Positions 11,071-22,100 of a DNA stretch of 64,000 bases are shown here, one piece after another. The stretch is from Furcasterigmium furcatum (taxonomy: Eukaryota > Ascomycota > Sordariomycetes > Glomerellales > Plectosphaerellaceae): contig BCIA01000001.1 in the NCBI GenBank assembly GCA_001599815.1, positions 5,414,978 through 5,478,977 of the forward strand, read 5' to 3'. The notes below the pieces were generated by a model. It was given only the letters and a program-made list of their open reading frames with translations. It had not been told where the DNA came from and searched no databases. The first letter of the stretch is position 1. The number at the start of each line of letters is the position of its first letter. The position numbers were made by a program, and so were the translations under genes.

Positions 11071-11522
11071 CACATGAAGTGGTGGTGAGAGAATGTATTG
11101 GGAGGAGGAAGAACGGGAAGGAAAGGATGGGAGCGAAGGTGGTGAAGGTGTTTGTGTTTGGGCGAGAATCTGCAGGGACGTGAGATGGGTCGGCGGAAGA
11201 GCCACTAATCTCATCACGTGACCTGCGACGCTCGGCGCTGCTGCCAAGTGGACGCAGGTGGCACAGCATCATGTACTCCCCCGCCAAATGTCCCATGTAC
11301 CGAATTATGGGAGTTTGACCTCGTGTACACTTCAAACGCCTGGCAAACATCATTTTCCTCTTGGCCGGTCTTGAAATACTCAATACTGAGTCAAAGTCCC
11401 CCATTTCCGTCCGATCTAGACTGGATATTTCGCGGCCACACCTCGCGGCTTGACCTTGTTCTCACTATCAGTTGGTAACCCCTGAAACCGCCTCACGCCC
11501 AACATCCCACGGGTTCTCCAAT
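11071..11522. other. Divergent promoter, Cys-Pro protein / iminopeptidase
   Basis: A 452 bp bidirectional intergenic stretch with no gene. It contains the palindrome TCACGTGA (11214-11221), listed separately. Confidence 0.5.
11214..11221. promoter_or_regulatory. E-box palindrome TCACGTGA in a divergent promoter
   Basis: Perfect 8-bp palindrome with a CACGTG core, the type of site bound by basic helix-loop-helix factors (Cbf1/Pho4/SREBP-like) in fungi. It sits 144 bp from the ATG of the Cys-Pro protein and 302 bp from the ATG of the iminopeptidase. Binding is not demonstrated. Confidence 0.35.
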
Positions 11523-13010
11523 ATGGCATCCAAGGCCATTCAGGCCGCCAGGCTTCTGAGCCGAAGGTCTCATGTTCTGCCTGGTAAGTCCATCAGAACT
11601 ACCGTCCCATGTGGCCGGTAAATGTGACGCCTAGAACCGTGGCTAACATGTTCAGACCAACTCCTCGTGTCCGAGCTCTTTTTCGAAGTGCCCAGGGACT
11701 ACAAGAATCTCGCACAGGGAACTATCCAACTCTTCGGGCGGTCCGTCACTAAGCACGAGAGGCCGATTGTGCCTCTGAATGAGGCAGACGCCAAGAAATC
11801 CGACCAGAAGCCATGGCTGGTCTACCTCGAGGGCGGCCCTGGCTATGGCAACAGAGAGCCTCAAGATAGTCCGATCACGCGCACTGCCCTGACTCGTGGT
11901 TATCAGGTGCTCTTCTTGGACTATCGTGGCACAGGCATGAGCTCGCCAGTCTCAGCAGCCATGCTGGCCAGGTTAGGCCCCGCGACAGACCAGGCCGCCC
12001 ACCTTCGACTTCTCCGCGCAGACAATATTGTGCGTGACTGCGAAGCTGTCAGAGCCTGCCTGACTTCAGACTATCCAGATGAGAAGAAGCAGTGGTCCAT
12101 CATTGGCCAGTCTTTTGGCGGTTTCGTCTCGCTCTCGTACCTGTCTTTTTACCCCCAGGGCCTGCGTGAGGTTTTCATGACGGGCGGTCTCGCTCCAGTC
12201 AACAAGACCGCCGAGCAGGTCTACACGGCACTCTTCAAGAGGGTCATCCAGAGGAATGAGGCCTACTACACAAAGTTCCCCCAGGACGTGCAGAACGTTC
12301 GACAGATCGCACGTCACATCCACGAACAGGGAGGGAAGGTTGCCCTTCCGAGCGGCGGCTTTCTCACCGTCCCCCGTTTCCTCACTCTCGGCATAGGCTT
12401 CGGATTTCATGGCGGCATCGACGCCGTCCACGGCCTCGTGCTCCGTGCCAAGGCAGATCTCGACCAGCTCGGCTTCCTTGACCGCCCGGTCCTCACGGCT
12501 CTCGAGCGTGATAATCCTCTGGACACCAACATCATCTACGCCATCCTGCATGAGCCCATCTACAACTACCAGCAGGGCATCAAATCTGCCTGGGCCGCCC
12601 ATCGCGTTGGTCAGCTCACCGAGCAATTCTCTTGGCTTTCTGGCGCTACCGACTTCTCCGCCCCAAGCGATCTCCCACTATACTTCTCTGGCGAGATGAT
12701 CTTCCCCTTCCACTTTGAAACCTACCCCGAACTTATTCCCCTCAAGCCCGCTGCCGACGACCTGGCACACCACACCGACTGGTCCACCCTCTACGACGTG
12801 GACCAGCTACGCAGGAACGAGGTCCCTGTCTATGCCGCCAGCTACACCCACGACATGTACGTGGACGCCGATATGGCGCGCGAGACAGCTGCTCTCGTTC
12901 GTGGCTGTAAGGTGTACGAGACTAACATCATGTATCACAACGCCCTACGAGCAAGGGCAAACGACGTTCTCGGCGAGCTGTTTAAGCTCCGAGATGGCGA
13001 GATCGATTAG
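11523..13010 (+). CDS. Proline iminopeptidase-like alpha/beta hydrolase (S33 family)
   Basis: Exons 11523-11583 and 11656-13010 give about 471 residues. Exon 1 encodes a short basic, Asp/Glu-free N-terminus (MASKAIQAARLLSRR..) that looks like a mitochondrial presequence. Exon 2 holds an alpha/beta hydrolase: oxyanion-loop motif EGGPGYG (HGGPG-like), DYRGTG, nucleophile elbow GQSFGG (Ser about 172), likely acid in SYTHDMYVDAD and likely His in NIMYHNALRA near the C-terminus. The family removes N-terminal proline or other residues from peptides; fungal members of this length are usually annotated as proline iminopeptidase, though the true substrate may differ. The splice sites (GTAAGT; GCTAAC branch; TTCAG) are strong. 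Confidence 0.9.
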
Positions 13011-13327
13011 ACGCACAGCCGTGGTATGCATGATGAGAAATTCAGCGTGTTTTGGTGCTGTAGAAGTACCATTTCGTCAAAAACACCGCCCGCTTGCTAT
13101 GTCATGTCGCGTTCATGGTGCTTCCCGAATGATTTCCTGCAGACGAGTCCACTAGCATTATCTGCCCAAGTATTTGCCTCCACCTGACCGTCGCTTTCTT
13201 TGAATTAAACTCGAGCGCCTTGTTGAAGATTAGGAAAACAAAGTATGCCCCCTTAGAACGACATGGGGTGCTCCCCAGCCTAGCTTGAACAGTGGTACGG
13301 AGTCCAGCAGACGACACCCACCTCCCA
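13011..13327. other. Convergent 3' region, iminopeptidase / BTB gene
   Basis: Shared 3' untranslated region of two convergent genes; nothing else seen. Confidence 0.5.
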
Positions 13328-14761
13328 TCAGTCGATCACCATCGCCCCTGCATATGGTCGGTTGTAATGCGGCGGAGGCACGCCAATCATACCCGGGTGC
13401 GTCGGCGGCCCTGTCCCCGGCGGAGCTGCCGACTCCATGCTCGGCAGCATCGACTGTCCGCCCAGGTCGGCCTCTCTCCTCAAGGCTGCCTCCCTCAGGA
13501 TCAGTGCCGCGACCTCTGGGTTCGCCACGAGAAACTCGCTCGTCTCGCCCGGGGCACGCTGCCACAAGAGCGGCTGGAGAAACCCGATTCGTGCAAATAT
13601 CATCTTCAAAAGCTCGTCTGACTCTGGCACGCCGGTCCACAAGTCACTGCAGAGACGCAGAACCTCGGGGATTGCTGCATCCTGCCCGGCTGTCTCGAGC
13701 ATGTCGACACAGTGACTTCGGATGGCCGTTTTGAAACCGTCCATGAGGAACTTGTTCGCGCAGATGTACACCTCCAGACTAAGCGCATACGTCTGTAGCC
13801 AGGCACGCATGTCCTCGCCGTGGATCCGGCCTGGTGGCGGACCATCCTCCTCGTTGTTCGCTGGGACCGGCTGGGAGTTGTTCCGGCGCCCGTGAGGCCC
13901 GTTATCTCGCAGATCTGTTCCGTTCACTGCCCCGGTGCGATGTCTGTCGCGGCGTCGGCGAGAGGGTCGTTCATGCGGCGCGCCTGGGGGCTGTGGCGGA
14001 GGCGGAAGGGCCGGTGGCGGCATGTAGTTCCAGTAAGGTGGCTGAACCGGCCTTGGCCGGAGCGGCGCGATGCCACAGTTCCAGCAGGGCGCCGTCGAGG
14101 GGGCTGTGATGCATCGCGGGCACCTGCAGCCAGGTCGGTGCGCGCCAGGTCGCTTCTGCTGGGCCCTCTCCCATTGCCGTCTCGCTCTCCTGTGGTTCAG
14201 GCGGCGGCTGCGCGCGAGGCTCGTCTCGCTCCCTCCACTCTCCTCCGACGATGACCAGTCTGAATCCGAGTGCGCGTCCTGGCTCCCGACATCCCGGCCC
14301 TTTCCGTTGTCACTTTCAGCCTGCAGCACTGAAGCAACAGGCTTAATCGGGACAAAAGTCCCCTGATACAGGAAGGCGACTACAAAGTGGAAAATGGCCG
14401 GGTCTTCTTCCGGTAGGTCCATCGACAGCGCCTCGGCCTCCTTGAAGGAGCCGCAGAAGGCCTTCTTGAAGTACTCGCATCGAGTCAAGATGTCCTTGTG
14501 CACGTAGAAAACTTGGACGTCCGGAGCCTGTCCGACCCGTAGCGGTATGATCGGAGAGCTGTAGCAGCCATCGGCTGAAGACAGCCACAGGTCCTCGCGC
14601 GGATTGGGAATGTCTCTGCGCTTCTTCCTGTCGTATGATGACTCGATGGTGACAACGTCTGGGGTCGTGGTGGAAGGCCCCCTCATCGCTTGGCCTAAAG
14701 TTCTGGTCTCTGTCCTGCTTTGCCGACTGCTCCCTTCACCGTTACCGGCGATTCGTGTCAT
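13328..14761 (-). CDS. BTB/POZ-domain protein with a long inserted low-complexity region
   Basis: Single-exon gene of about 477 residues. The BTB fold starts near residue 75 (VFYVHKDILTRCEYFKKAF, the typical phrase where the BTB helix follows the beta-hairpin) and runs to about 145. It is followed by an insert of roughly 190 residues rich in Arg/Ser/Pro, then helical BACK-like sequence (MRAWLQTYALSLEVYICANKF...). Within the insert lie two close Cys pairs, CPRC and CWNC, eight residues apart, which could bind zinc. BTB proteins usually dimerise or act as Cul3 adaptors; no function can be assigned here. The frame is open further upstream, but the first ATG is at 14761, so that start was taken. 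Confidence 0.82.
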   Translation of the reverse strand: MTRIAGNGEGSSRQSRTETRTLGQAMRGPSTTTPDVVTIESSYDRKKRRDIPNPREDLWLSSADGCYSSPIIPLRVGQAPDVQVFYVHKDILTRCEYFKKAFCGSFKEAEALSMDLPEEDPAIFHFVVAFLYQGTFVPIKPVASVLQAESDNGKGRDVGSQDAHSDSDWSSSEESGGSETSLARSRRLNHRRARRQWERAQQKRPGAHRPGCRCPRCITAPSTAPCWNCGIAPLRPRPVQPPYWNYMPPPALPPPPQPPGAPHERPSRRRRDRHRTGAVNGTDLRDNGPHGRRNNSQPVPANNEEDGPPPGRIHGEDMRAWLQTYALSLEVYICANKFLMDGFKTAIRSHCVDMLETAGQDAAIPEVLRLCSDLWTGVPESDELLKMIFARIGFLQPLLWQRAPGETSEFLVANPEVAALILREAALRREADLGGQSMLPSMESAAPPGTGPPTHPGMIGVPPPHYNRPYAGAMVID

Positions 14762-15753
14762 GGTGGCGACCGTCCGGACACCCTGCTTCGATTCCGCGCA
14801 AAGTTGGGGCGTTCCTCTCGTCGACAAAGCGCACAGAGTTCGATCGCTGGCAGGTTGTGCGGTCGCAAAGAGAACAAGGAAGTTGAGGGGGACGAGGGGG
14901 ACTTTGAAAGGCGAGATGCTGGGGCCACACGATCTCAGAGCATGGTCGAGGTGATTCGATGCTTAAAATGATTTCGACAGGCGACTACAGGCAGCCACAC
15001 GGCCCTGAGCGACCTGCAAGCTGAGAACCAATTGGGGAATGATGAGGCAGGCAGAGGGTGTGCAGCAGCCTGATTATTCGGCCGTGTGTAAGGCGGAAGC
15101 GAGGCCTCGCGACCTTATGCCGCCCAGCCGCAGCGTCTCCAGCTTCTCTCTGCACCAATACGATGAGTGAGGCCGCCATGGTCGCCGGCCTCTGGTCACT
15201 GGCTGCTGTGCAACGCCTGCAGGAGCCGAGTGTCTCCGCGCGCGGGAACCAGGCTTGCCAGGTGTAACTAGGTATCCCACATGGTTTGTAGTCGTGGTGG
15301 CCTGGACCAACGGTCGGACTAGGCTTGTTCTAATACCGAACAAATGACCCTGTTGCCGGCCGTTTGGGAGGGAGGGGGGCACGCTCTCCCCTTGCCCGGC
15401 AGGCTCCAGGTCCTGCGGCGCGGATGATGGGGTGGGGGTATGAATTTGTGAGTTTGTATGAGTGGCCATCTCCCGCCAGCATGTGAGCCGCTGACGCCCG
15501 TCGCCAAGGAGCAACTAGGTAGGGTGAGAGATTCTCGCGCCGACGGCTCCCGCATCGGTCGCGGCACGGAGGGTCACAGGAGCCATGCGGTGCCAGTTAC
15601 GGTGCCATCGGACATGCGGCGACCTGCATTGCATGCACGTCGGCGCTTCCAAATGGTGGCAAAGCAGTGGCGCCGGCAGGACTGGCCAACAGCGCGAGAC
15701 CACCCGTAGTATTATAGATGTGAAGACATGTTGCGCAGTTGGCCGCCTGTCCA
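14762..15753. other. Intergenic region, BTB gene promoter and helicase 3' end
   Basis: About 1 kb between two minus-strand genes. It holds the BTB promoter and leader and the helicase 3' UTR. The helicase reading frame stays open to 15515 if its last intron is not removed, but that extension has no family resemblance. Confidence 0.5.
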
Positions 15754-18700
15754 TTATTCCTCGTCCAGGTCTTGTTGCATTTCGATCTCTATCGCGGTCT
15801 ATTAGCTGTTGGCCTGGAGGAGTCGAAACCTCATACTCACGCCACAACCGGTTGGCCGAGGTGGAAATGGCCTGGGCCTTGGCCATCAGCTTTTCCTCGT
15901 ACTTGTTGTTATGGTTGTCCTGGCTCTTGATGCGGAGCTTGCTCGGTTGGGCCTTGGTATCTCAGCAACTGTAAATGTAAATAGCCGGGTGTCGCCGCCG
16001 ACTTACCTGCATCAAGATCGGAACCAGTTCTTTGGGGTCTGCGTTGGCAACTGCAGCGATGCTCCGGAAACCGTTCTCCCAAAACACTCTCCTAGATGGG
16101 ATTAAGCGTTTCATTCGACCAGCCGAAGAAGGGGTGGTTCACAACTTACGCCGTTCTGCTCTTGATAAAGGTAATCTTTGCCAAAGCAAGCAGGTCCGCT
16201 CGGGCCCCTGCCCTCAAGCGGTCTGAGAAGTGGTCCAGCGCAGCCGACATGATCCTAGACATTGTCAGATGCCAGGGTGAGACAGAGACGCTTGGCACAA
16301 CCCATCACTCACCCCCATCCCATCTGCTCACAGAACTTGATCATCCCGGCGGCAAAGCCATGACACGTCTGGGACAGAGTCTGGACAGCACCTCGCGGCA
16401 CGTCGTACTTTCGGGCCACCACGTGAATGGGCATCTCGTTGCACAAGTCCCGCAACTGAAGCGCTAGGTAGAATCGACGATGTATGCGAGCGATCGCTTT
16501 CTCCTCGGCTGTGGACTCTTTCAGTGTGGCACCTCGTGCTCTGTGGCATGTGAGTTCCTATTTGTCATACCCCTGGGACCAAAGATACTTACAGTCGGTT
16601 GATCACGGCAGGCTTGAGTCCCAGAAACCCAAGGACACGATGCCCGCTGTCGTCGAGACCTTCCATCTCGTTTCGGAAGACCTGCCAATTGATGCTGGTG
16701 CCATTATCCTGGACGGGAGTAAACGTGTAGAGGATGTGCATGTCTCCATCCATCACAAAGGCTTGCAATGCCCGAGCAAGCTCATCGTGGATGAAAGTCC
16801 CGTCGTCTGGATCGAGGGCGGAGGCCACGATGGCCTTACCTAGTTTCGTTGCATGGAAGTTGTCGAGTGCATCTCTCTCGATATACCTCATGGCGACCAG
16901 GCTTTCTAGCCCTGTGTGGACGCATTGCTTCAATATCTCAGGGTCCCCGGAGTGTGCCAGGAGCGTCTTCGTGGCATACTCCTCGACGCTGCTTCGGCAG
17001 GTCGCGAGACGGACAGCGATGATTTCCAGGAGTGCCCTGGACAAACCAGTCAGCTTCCGAACGAAGGAGCAATTTGTTCGTCCTCTTACCTCTTGATCCT
17101 CTGCTTGTCAGTGTTCAAAGAACTTGCCACCTGCGGTAATTCGGCATTCATCAAGTCCACAACCTGTTCTAGCTCTTCCTTACGGCAGCAGAGATATGTT
17201 TCCCCGACCTCGTCTTTTCCTTTCCTGCCAGCTCGTCCGCGCATCTGTTGGAGCATCGATGGACCGACAAAATCACGACCCATTCTTGCACCGTGCAGGA
17301 CCACTCTTCGAGCGGGCCTTCTGGACATCAGCGACCGAAGAACGTCCGGGGTCATGATGATAAGACTTACAGGTTGATGCCTGCAGCTAGGCTACAAGTA
17401 GCGACACAGACCTTTATGATCCCGGTGTCATACGCGTTCGTAATTATATCTCTCTCCTCGGTGGTGAGGCCAGCCTGTGGCGGTTAGCTGGGACCCTCGT
17501 TGGGGAGCCGATGACTACTGACATCTGCGAGATATCAGTAGGTATACACGCAGATCCTCTTCACAAAACCCACGATGAAAGGCAACCCCATAGGGAATGG
17601 TCTCCTCAAAAACAGGGTCCAAGCCGGTGCTGAGACTTCGCAGCTCTGCAAGTAGGTCGTTTCTTCGATCCAAAGTGACAGCATCGGGCTCTTGCTTCTG
17701 GGGCATTGCTCGCGCAATAAGCCTGCAATCTGATTCACAAGCCCACCGGCTGCTGGCAAAGACCAGAACACCATAGCCCTCGCTTGCCGTCTCGCATGCG
17801 AGAGCGACCACGGCGTTGAGAACTGAGTCCCTCAACTCTTTGTGGCTCGATGGCTGGATTTGACGAATAGCCTTGGCGCGCGAATGTGACGGGCAATCCG
17901 CAGCATTAAGGCTGGAGGCCGTCTTAAGCAGTTCGCTGGTCGTTGCAGCTGGGTAGATGTGGCTCTCGTATACCAAGTGCTCGTCGACGGGTACCGGACG
18001 GTACTTCGTCTCGTACGAATGAGCATCCAGCCACGTGGCTAACAGCTTGATATTCTGCCAAAAGACGATCAGCTTTGCTCAGAAGGCGAGTGAAATTCTT
18101 CGTCTCCCACCGATAGCGTTGCGCTCATGCCGATGATTTGTATGCCCTGAGGCACGGTGAGTATCTTGGTGGCAAGCAACTCCATGAGATACCCTCGGTG
18201 GTCATCGTCAATCATGTGGAGTTCGTCAAGAACCACGATCTTGAGATCTCGGATGGAATAGTCGTCGATGGCAGTGTTGATCATGGCGTTTGCCTGGAGT
18301 AGGCAGTTAGGACTTCACGGGTTCCCTATTTGGGGGCGACAGCATACCTTTTCGATTGTGCAAACGCCAATGTCGAAGTCGGCCCAGGTCGCCTGAACCT
18401 TGCCGCCTCCAAAGAAGCCAACGACGCGGATGGTGTCCTCGTCAGCCCTCCGACGCCATATGCGCTTGTCATCATCGACGACACCGGCCGTCTGCTTGGT
18501 CAAGCCGGCCACGATGTTTCGCAGCCAACGAACCTTTTCCTGCACGAGGGCAACGTATGGAAGAACCAGAAGTGCCTTTGCACCCTTTTCTTCCATAACT
18601 CTTTTGAGCATGAGAACTGCAGAGTTAGCGTGAGGCGCTTCCGAAGTTCAACGTGTTGGAGCCTACCATCTGCTACGAGCGACTTCCCCCCTCCAGTCGG

Positions 18701-19156
18701 TGCACTGTACACAAGGTTCTTCTCGCCCGTGAGGAGTCCCGGGCCTAGTAAGCAGGCTTTTTGCCATGGATAGATGCTATTGATGCCCAGATTGAGCAGG
18801 TTGAGTACGAGCGGCGAGGGCATGTCGTAGGCCGGGTGGGCAAGCGAGAGTAGTGCGTCCGTGGACGCCGAAGGCGTGGCTTGAAGAGCCTTCCGTTGGG
18901 AATACTCAGACGGTCCTTGATGTTTGGGAAGACCATGAAGGACTATTGGGCTCGCCGATAGTCGCGATGGGCCGCTTGGGAGGCTGACAGCACGTTGGAC
19001 AGTGCCATGTCTATGAGTCGACCGCGCAGATGACTGTTGGTCAACCTCGGATCGAGCTCTTTTCTGCCCAGCTATGGCAGTAGTCGAATACACAGTCGCA
19101 ACCTCTTGGGCTTGTTGGACGGAGGTCTTGTGCCAGGTGCCATTGCTTTCAACCAT
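15754..19156 (-). CDS. HELQ: HELQ/Hel308-type superfamily 2 DNA repair helicase
   Basis: Thirteen exons (minus): 19156-18667, 18616-18348, 18293-18111, 18054-17574, 17524-17523, 17474-17371, 17317-17090, 17036-16593, 16540-16313, 16254-16150, 16091-16007, 15952-15841, 15788-15754; about 921 residues, all phases consistent. Motifs: Walker A (SAPTGGGKSLV), DELH box (VVLDELHMIDDD), motif III MSATLS, motif V AGINLPARR, motif VI QMRGRAGRKG, then the winged-helix and helical ratchet region and a C-terminal helix-hairpin-helix (FRSIAAVANADPKELVPILM). Such 3'-5' helicases act at stalled forks and in crosslink repair; N. crassa mus-301 is, as I recall, the fungal counterpart. Two unusual splice features are a 2-nt exon restoring FHHAGL and a CAGAAG tandem acceptor. 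The last exon gives an acidic end (QIEMQQDLDEE). Confidence 0.9.
17523..17524 (-). other. Putative 2-nt microexon (AT) in the helicase gene
   Basis: Between exon end 17574 and exon start 17474 the frame can only yield the family motif FHHAGL if two bases (AT, 17524-17523) are retained. The flanking introns would be 17573-17525 (49 nt, GTGGGT donor, CTGAT branch, TCTCGCAG acceptor) and 17522-17475 (48 nt, GTCAGT donor, CTAAC branch, CCACAG acceptor). The alternative is one 73-nt intron from a GTATAC donor at 17547, which replaces the second His with a nine-residue stretch (RGFCEEDLR). Transcript evidence is needed to decide. Confidence 0.5.
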
Positions 19157-22100
19157 CGCGGGTTGTGAACGGCGGACGTGTGGGGAAGGGAATCATTAAA
19201 AGGGGGGGTATGAGATCCAAAACGAGGGTGAGAGGCGGTGTTTAGCCTTGCAGGCTCCCAAGTCATCAGGCAATGGAACTCTGCCTAGCTACGTGATGAG
19301 AGCCCAAAATGGACGCCAATGTTAGCGGGCGGGTGACATGAGGCGTCTCGATGGTGCAGCACGCGTCGTGCAGCAACGGCATTACCCGCAACCCACGCGG
19401 GGTCACGTGTGGTCTTGACCCACCCAGAAGTGCAAACTCCGTACGGTGCAGGGTGGCCAATCATAGCGCCCGTGTGGCAAATCCCCCCTGCGAGCCAGGC
19501 AAGCAGGCAGGTGCAGGGGAGCGGTCGGGTGGCATGCGTTGGCAGGAACAGGGGGGCGTGCCTGCACTAAATCTCCTGGGCTCCCATGGATTCCCACAGA
19601 TGCCTGCCGACGCCTTGGGGCCGGGGCCTCACAGGGGTCCCCGCCTTGTACCGTCCCGTAGGTCATCCTCGTTGGTCCTCTTGTCCCGTCCAAGGGTCGG
19701 GTCCTCCCTCACGGGAATCATGTCCTGTCCTGTGCTGAGGTGTGTCCTGGACAGCATAGTGTCCATCCACAGCACCTCTGTCTGCTTCAGAGCCCTTCAG
19801 GTATGTAGGTATCTAACCAGTCAAGAAACCCCAGTGGCAGCTTGGAGCGACCCGGAAGCTGGGGTTCGTCTATCTGGACCCTCCCATCCATAATGCACTC
19901 GCTAGACAGGGCGCTTCAACGACCACCCGACTCTGGTGGTGGATTGAGGGCTCCTCTTGTGTCAATCTGAATTGATCGGAGCCGGCAGTCAATGCCTGAT
20001 CAGACTCGACTCCTCACGGAAAAACAATCACAATCCGAGTTCCGTCTTGTCGGTTACGGTACATGGTCTCAACCATGAATCCCTCTCGAGGATGAGGTTC
20101 TCGTCCCGACACTAGGTCCACACCCGCTGTCGCCCCATCGCAGTTGGAGGAGACGACACCAGATGATGAGGAACCCTGTGCCCGGCTTATCCGCCATCGC
20201 AGACACGTCAAGATGCCAATACAAAGCGAAGGACATTCGCCGCTGGCAGGCTGCCATGGCCAAGTGGCTGTTGCGTTACGAATCTTCCCCGGGGGTGTTC
20301 CCGACCTCACCCCATGTGGCTGGCGACGGGTTCCTTCCGGGGACGAGTGAAGGCGAAATGAAGAGAGAGAAAATGCATATGCGCTGCCGGGGAAGATGTT
20401 TGCCCTATTCGGAGGACTTGATCGGGGGCTGCACCGAGTCGAGATCATTCCCTGTACAATCGCGCGCATACCTATCAAAAGGAGAGAAAGTGGGAGCCCC
20501 ACGTTTGCGGCCGGGGGCTCGGCGACGTTGCGAACCCCCAAGAAGGCTGCCACTACTTGCTGTCAGGCACGTCAGATGCTCGCGCCGCAAATGTCGGCTG
20601 AGATGCCTGACATGGCATCTGAGCAGCCTGAATGGCCTGCATCCTCTGCAGATGGGCGCCTGGAAATCTCTGCCGCCGAAGCGGAAGGGAGTCACAGGAG
20701 CGTCGCCGCGGCATCTCTCTCTTCTGGGTACATATTCAATCGCGCCGCGCCTTATTGGACAGGCTAGCGAGAATGGTAAATGCCATCATCTCTCCACATC
20801 AAGGTTTTCGAGTCCTGTAGTTGCGTCTGAGACGTAGGTACCTCAGCCCAAAGGCCCAGGAGGCACGCGCAGGCACGAGCACATCCATAGGTAATAATTA
20901 AATGCTCTGGAAGGCGCAAGAGCAGCAGTCGAAGAACCTAAGTGCCGAGCCCTTTGGTGCTGGTGGGAAAATACGTTGCACTGGTGGCGCACTCTTGAGG
21001 GAATTGCGCATCCTCTGTAGTTGGCGTAGTACCATACAATCTTCCTCTGTCGCCCACACCCTAGATCCATGCAAGGACCGAGTCCCACGATGCCGTGAAC
21101 CCTGATCGCGGCCGCAACGACTCTCCAACTCAAAACCTCACTTGGGTGTGAGGGCTGCTGGATGCACGACACGCCTGAACTAGACTACGTAGAAATGCGA
21201 GCGACAGCCGGATGACGGGAATTTCGGTGCCTCAGCGCAATGTATAGATAGTACAGGTAGGCCATCGCTCATCAGGAGGGGGCGGCCTGGAGGCAAATCT
21301 GGCCTGGGCTTGGCTGATGATCCTCCCACTCCCTTTCTACTTATCCTGGCGTCGTGCGGTCTCCACCCGCGGTTTGGTTTGACCTTCCAGGTTTGAAACG
21401 CCAAAAGGGTGCATGAGCGTCCCGCGTCGTGGGCTCTGAGCACTTCTGGTCTTGTCGAGGTCTGAATAAGAAGCCATTGTGTGGGGGAAGATCAACTGCT
21501 TCACACCCCATCTCCCCTCGGGCGGGCGAGAGTGGATGAGAGGAGGACGTTGGGGCTGATGGTGCCTGATTCAGGTGCCCTTCAGTTTGCCTCGAGAGAT
21601 CGCAGATGGTTCTGGCACACCTACCGGTAGCCTGGTCATATGGTCGGCAGGTAAGGGCATTTTCTCACCTCACACTAGCCTGGGCTAGTCGCCGTGGAGA
21701 GTCAAGCAAGGGAGAAGAGGGTTGGGCGCGACAAGTTGAATCGTCGGCCTGCCTGTCCCGTTCGTACGGGTAAGAGCCCGGGGTGCTCAATCGTCAGGAT
21801 GCGCCAAGACTAGAGGTTGATTTCCTGAGAGGGGCCGGAAGCTGCCAATGCATGGAAATGACATGGGGTGGGATACCACCGATCAGTGATGCTGCCGAGC
21901 GACTACTGGACTCGGAGCGGTCTGAAGATTGAATTCCACAAGCCGCGGTCATCGGGCAGTGGGCGGCGTCAAGGGCTTGAGAGCCTAATCTGAGGAGAGA
22001 GGGCAATGCCGAGACGGGGTAAGTCCAGCGGACGTTTCCCGGATGCGCCCGTGACGACCGAATGAACGTTGCGCCGCCGTAGTGTGCAGTCCATCGAAGC

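Noticed and set aside
15515..15753. C-terminal extension of the helicase
   Set aside because: Sequence after RLW in the unspliced frame has no helicase resemblance; a 52-nt intron gives a normal end.
20163..20837. 224-codon open frame in the large gap
   Set aside because: No recognisable motif, irregular Arg/Cys/Ser-rich composition, no splice-supported extension; long chance frames are expected in GC-rich DNA.
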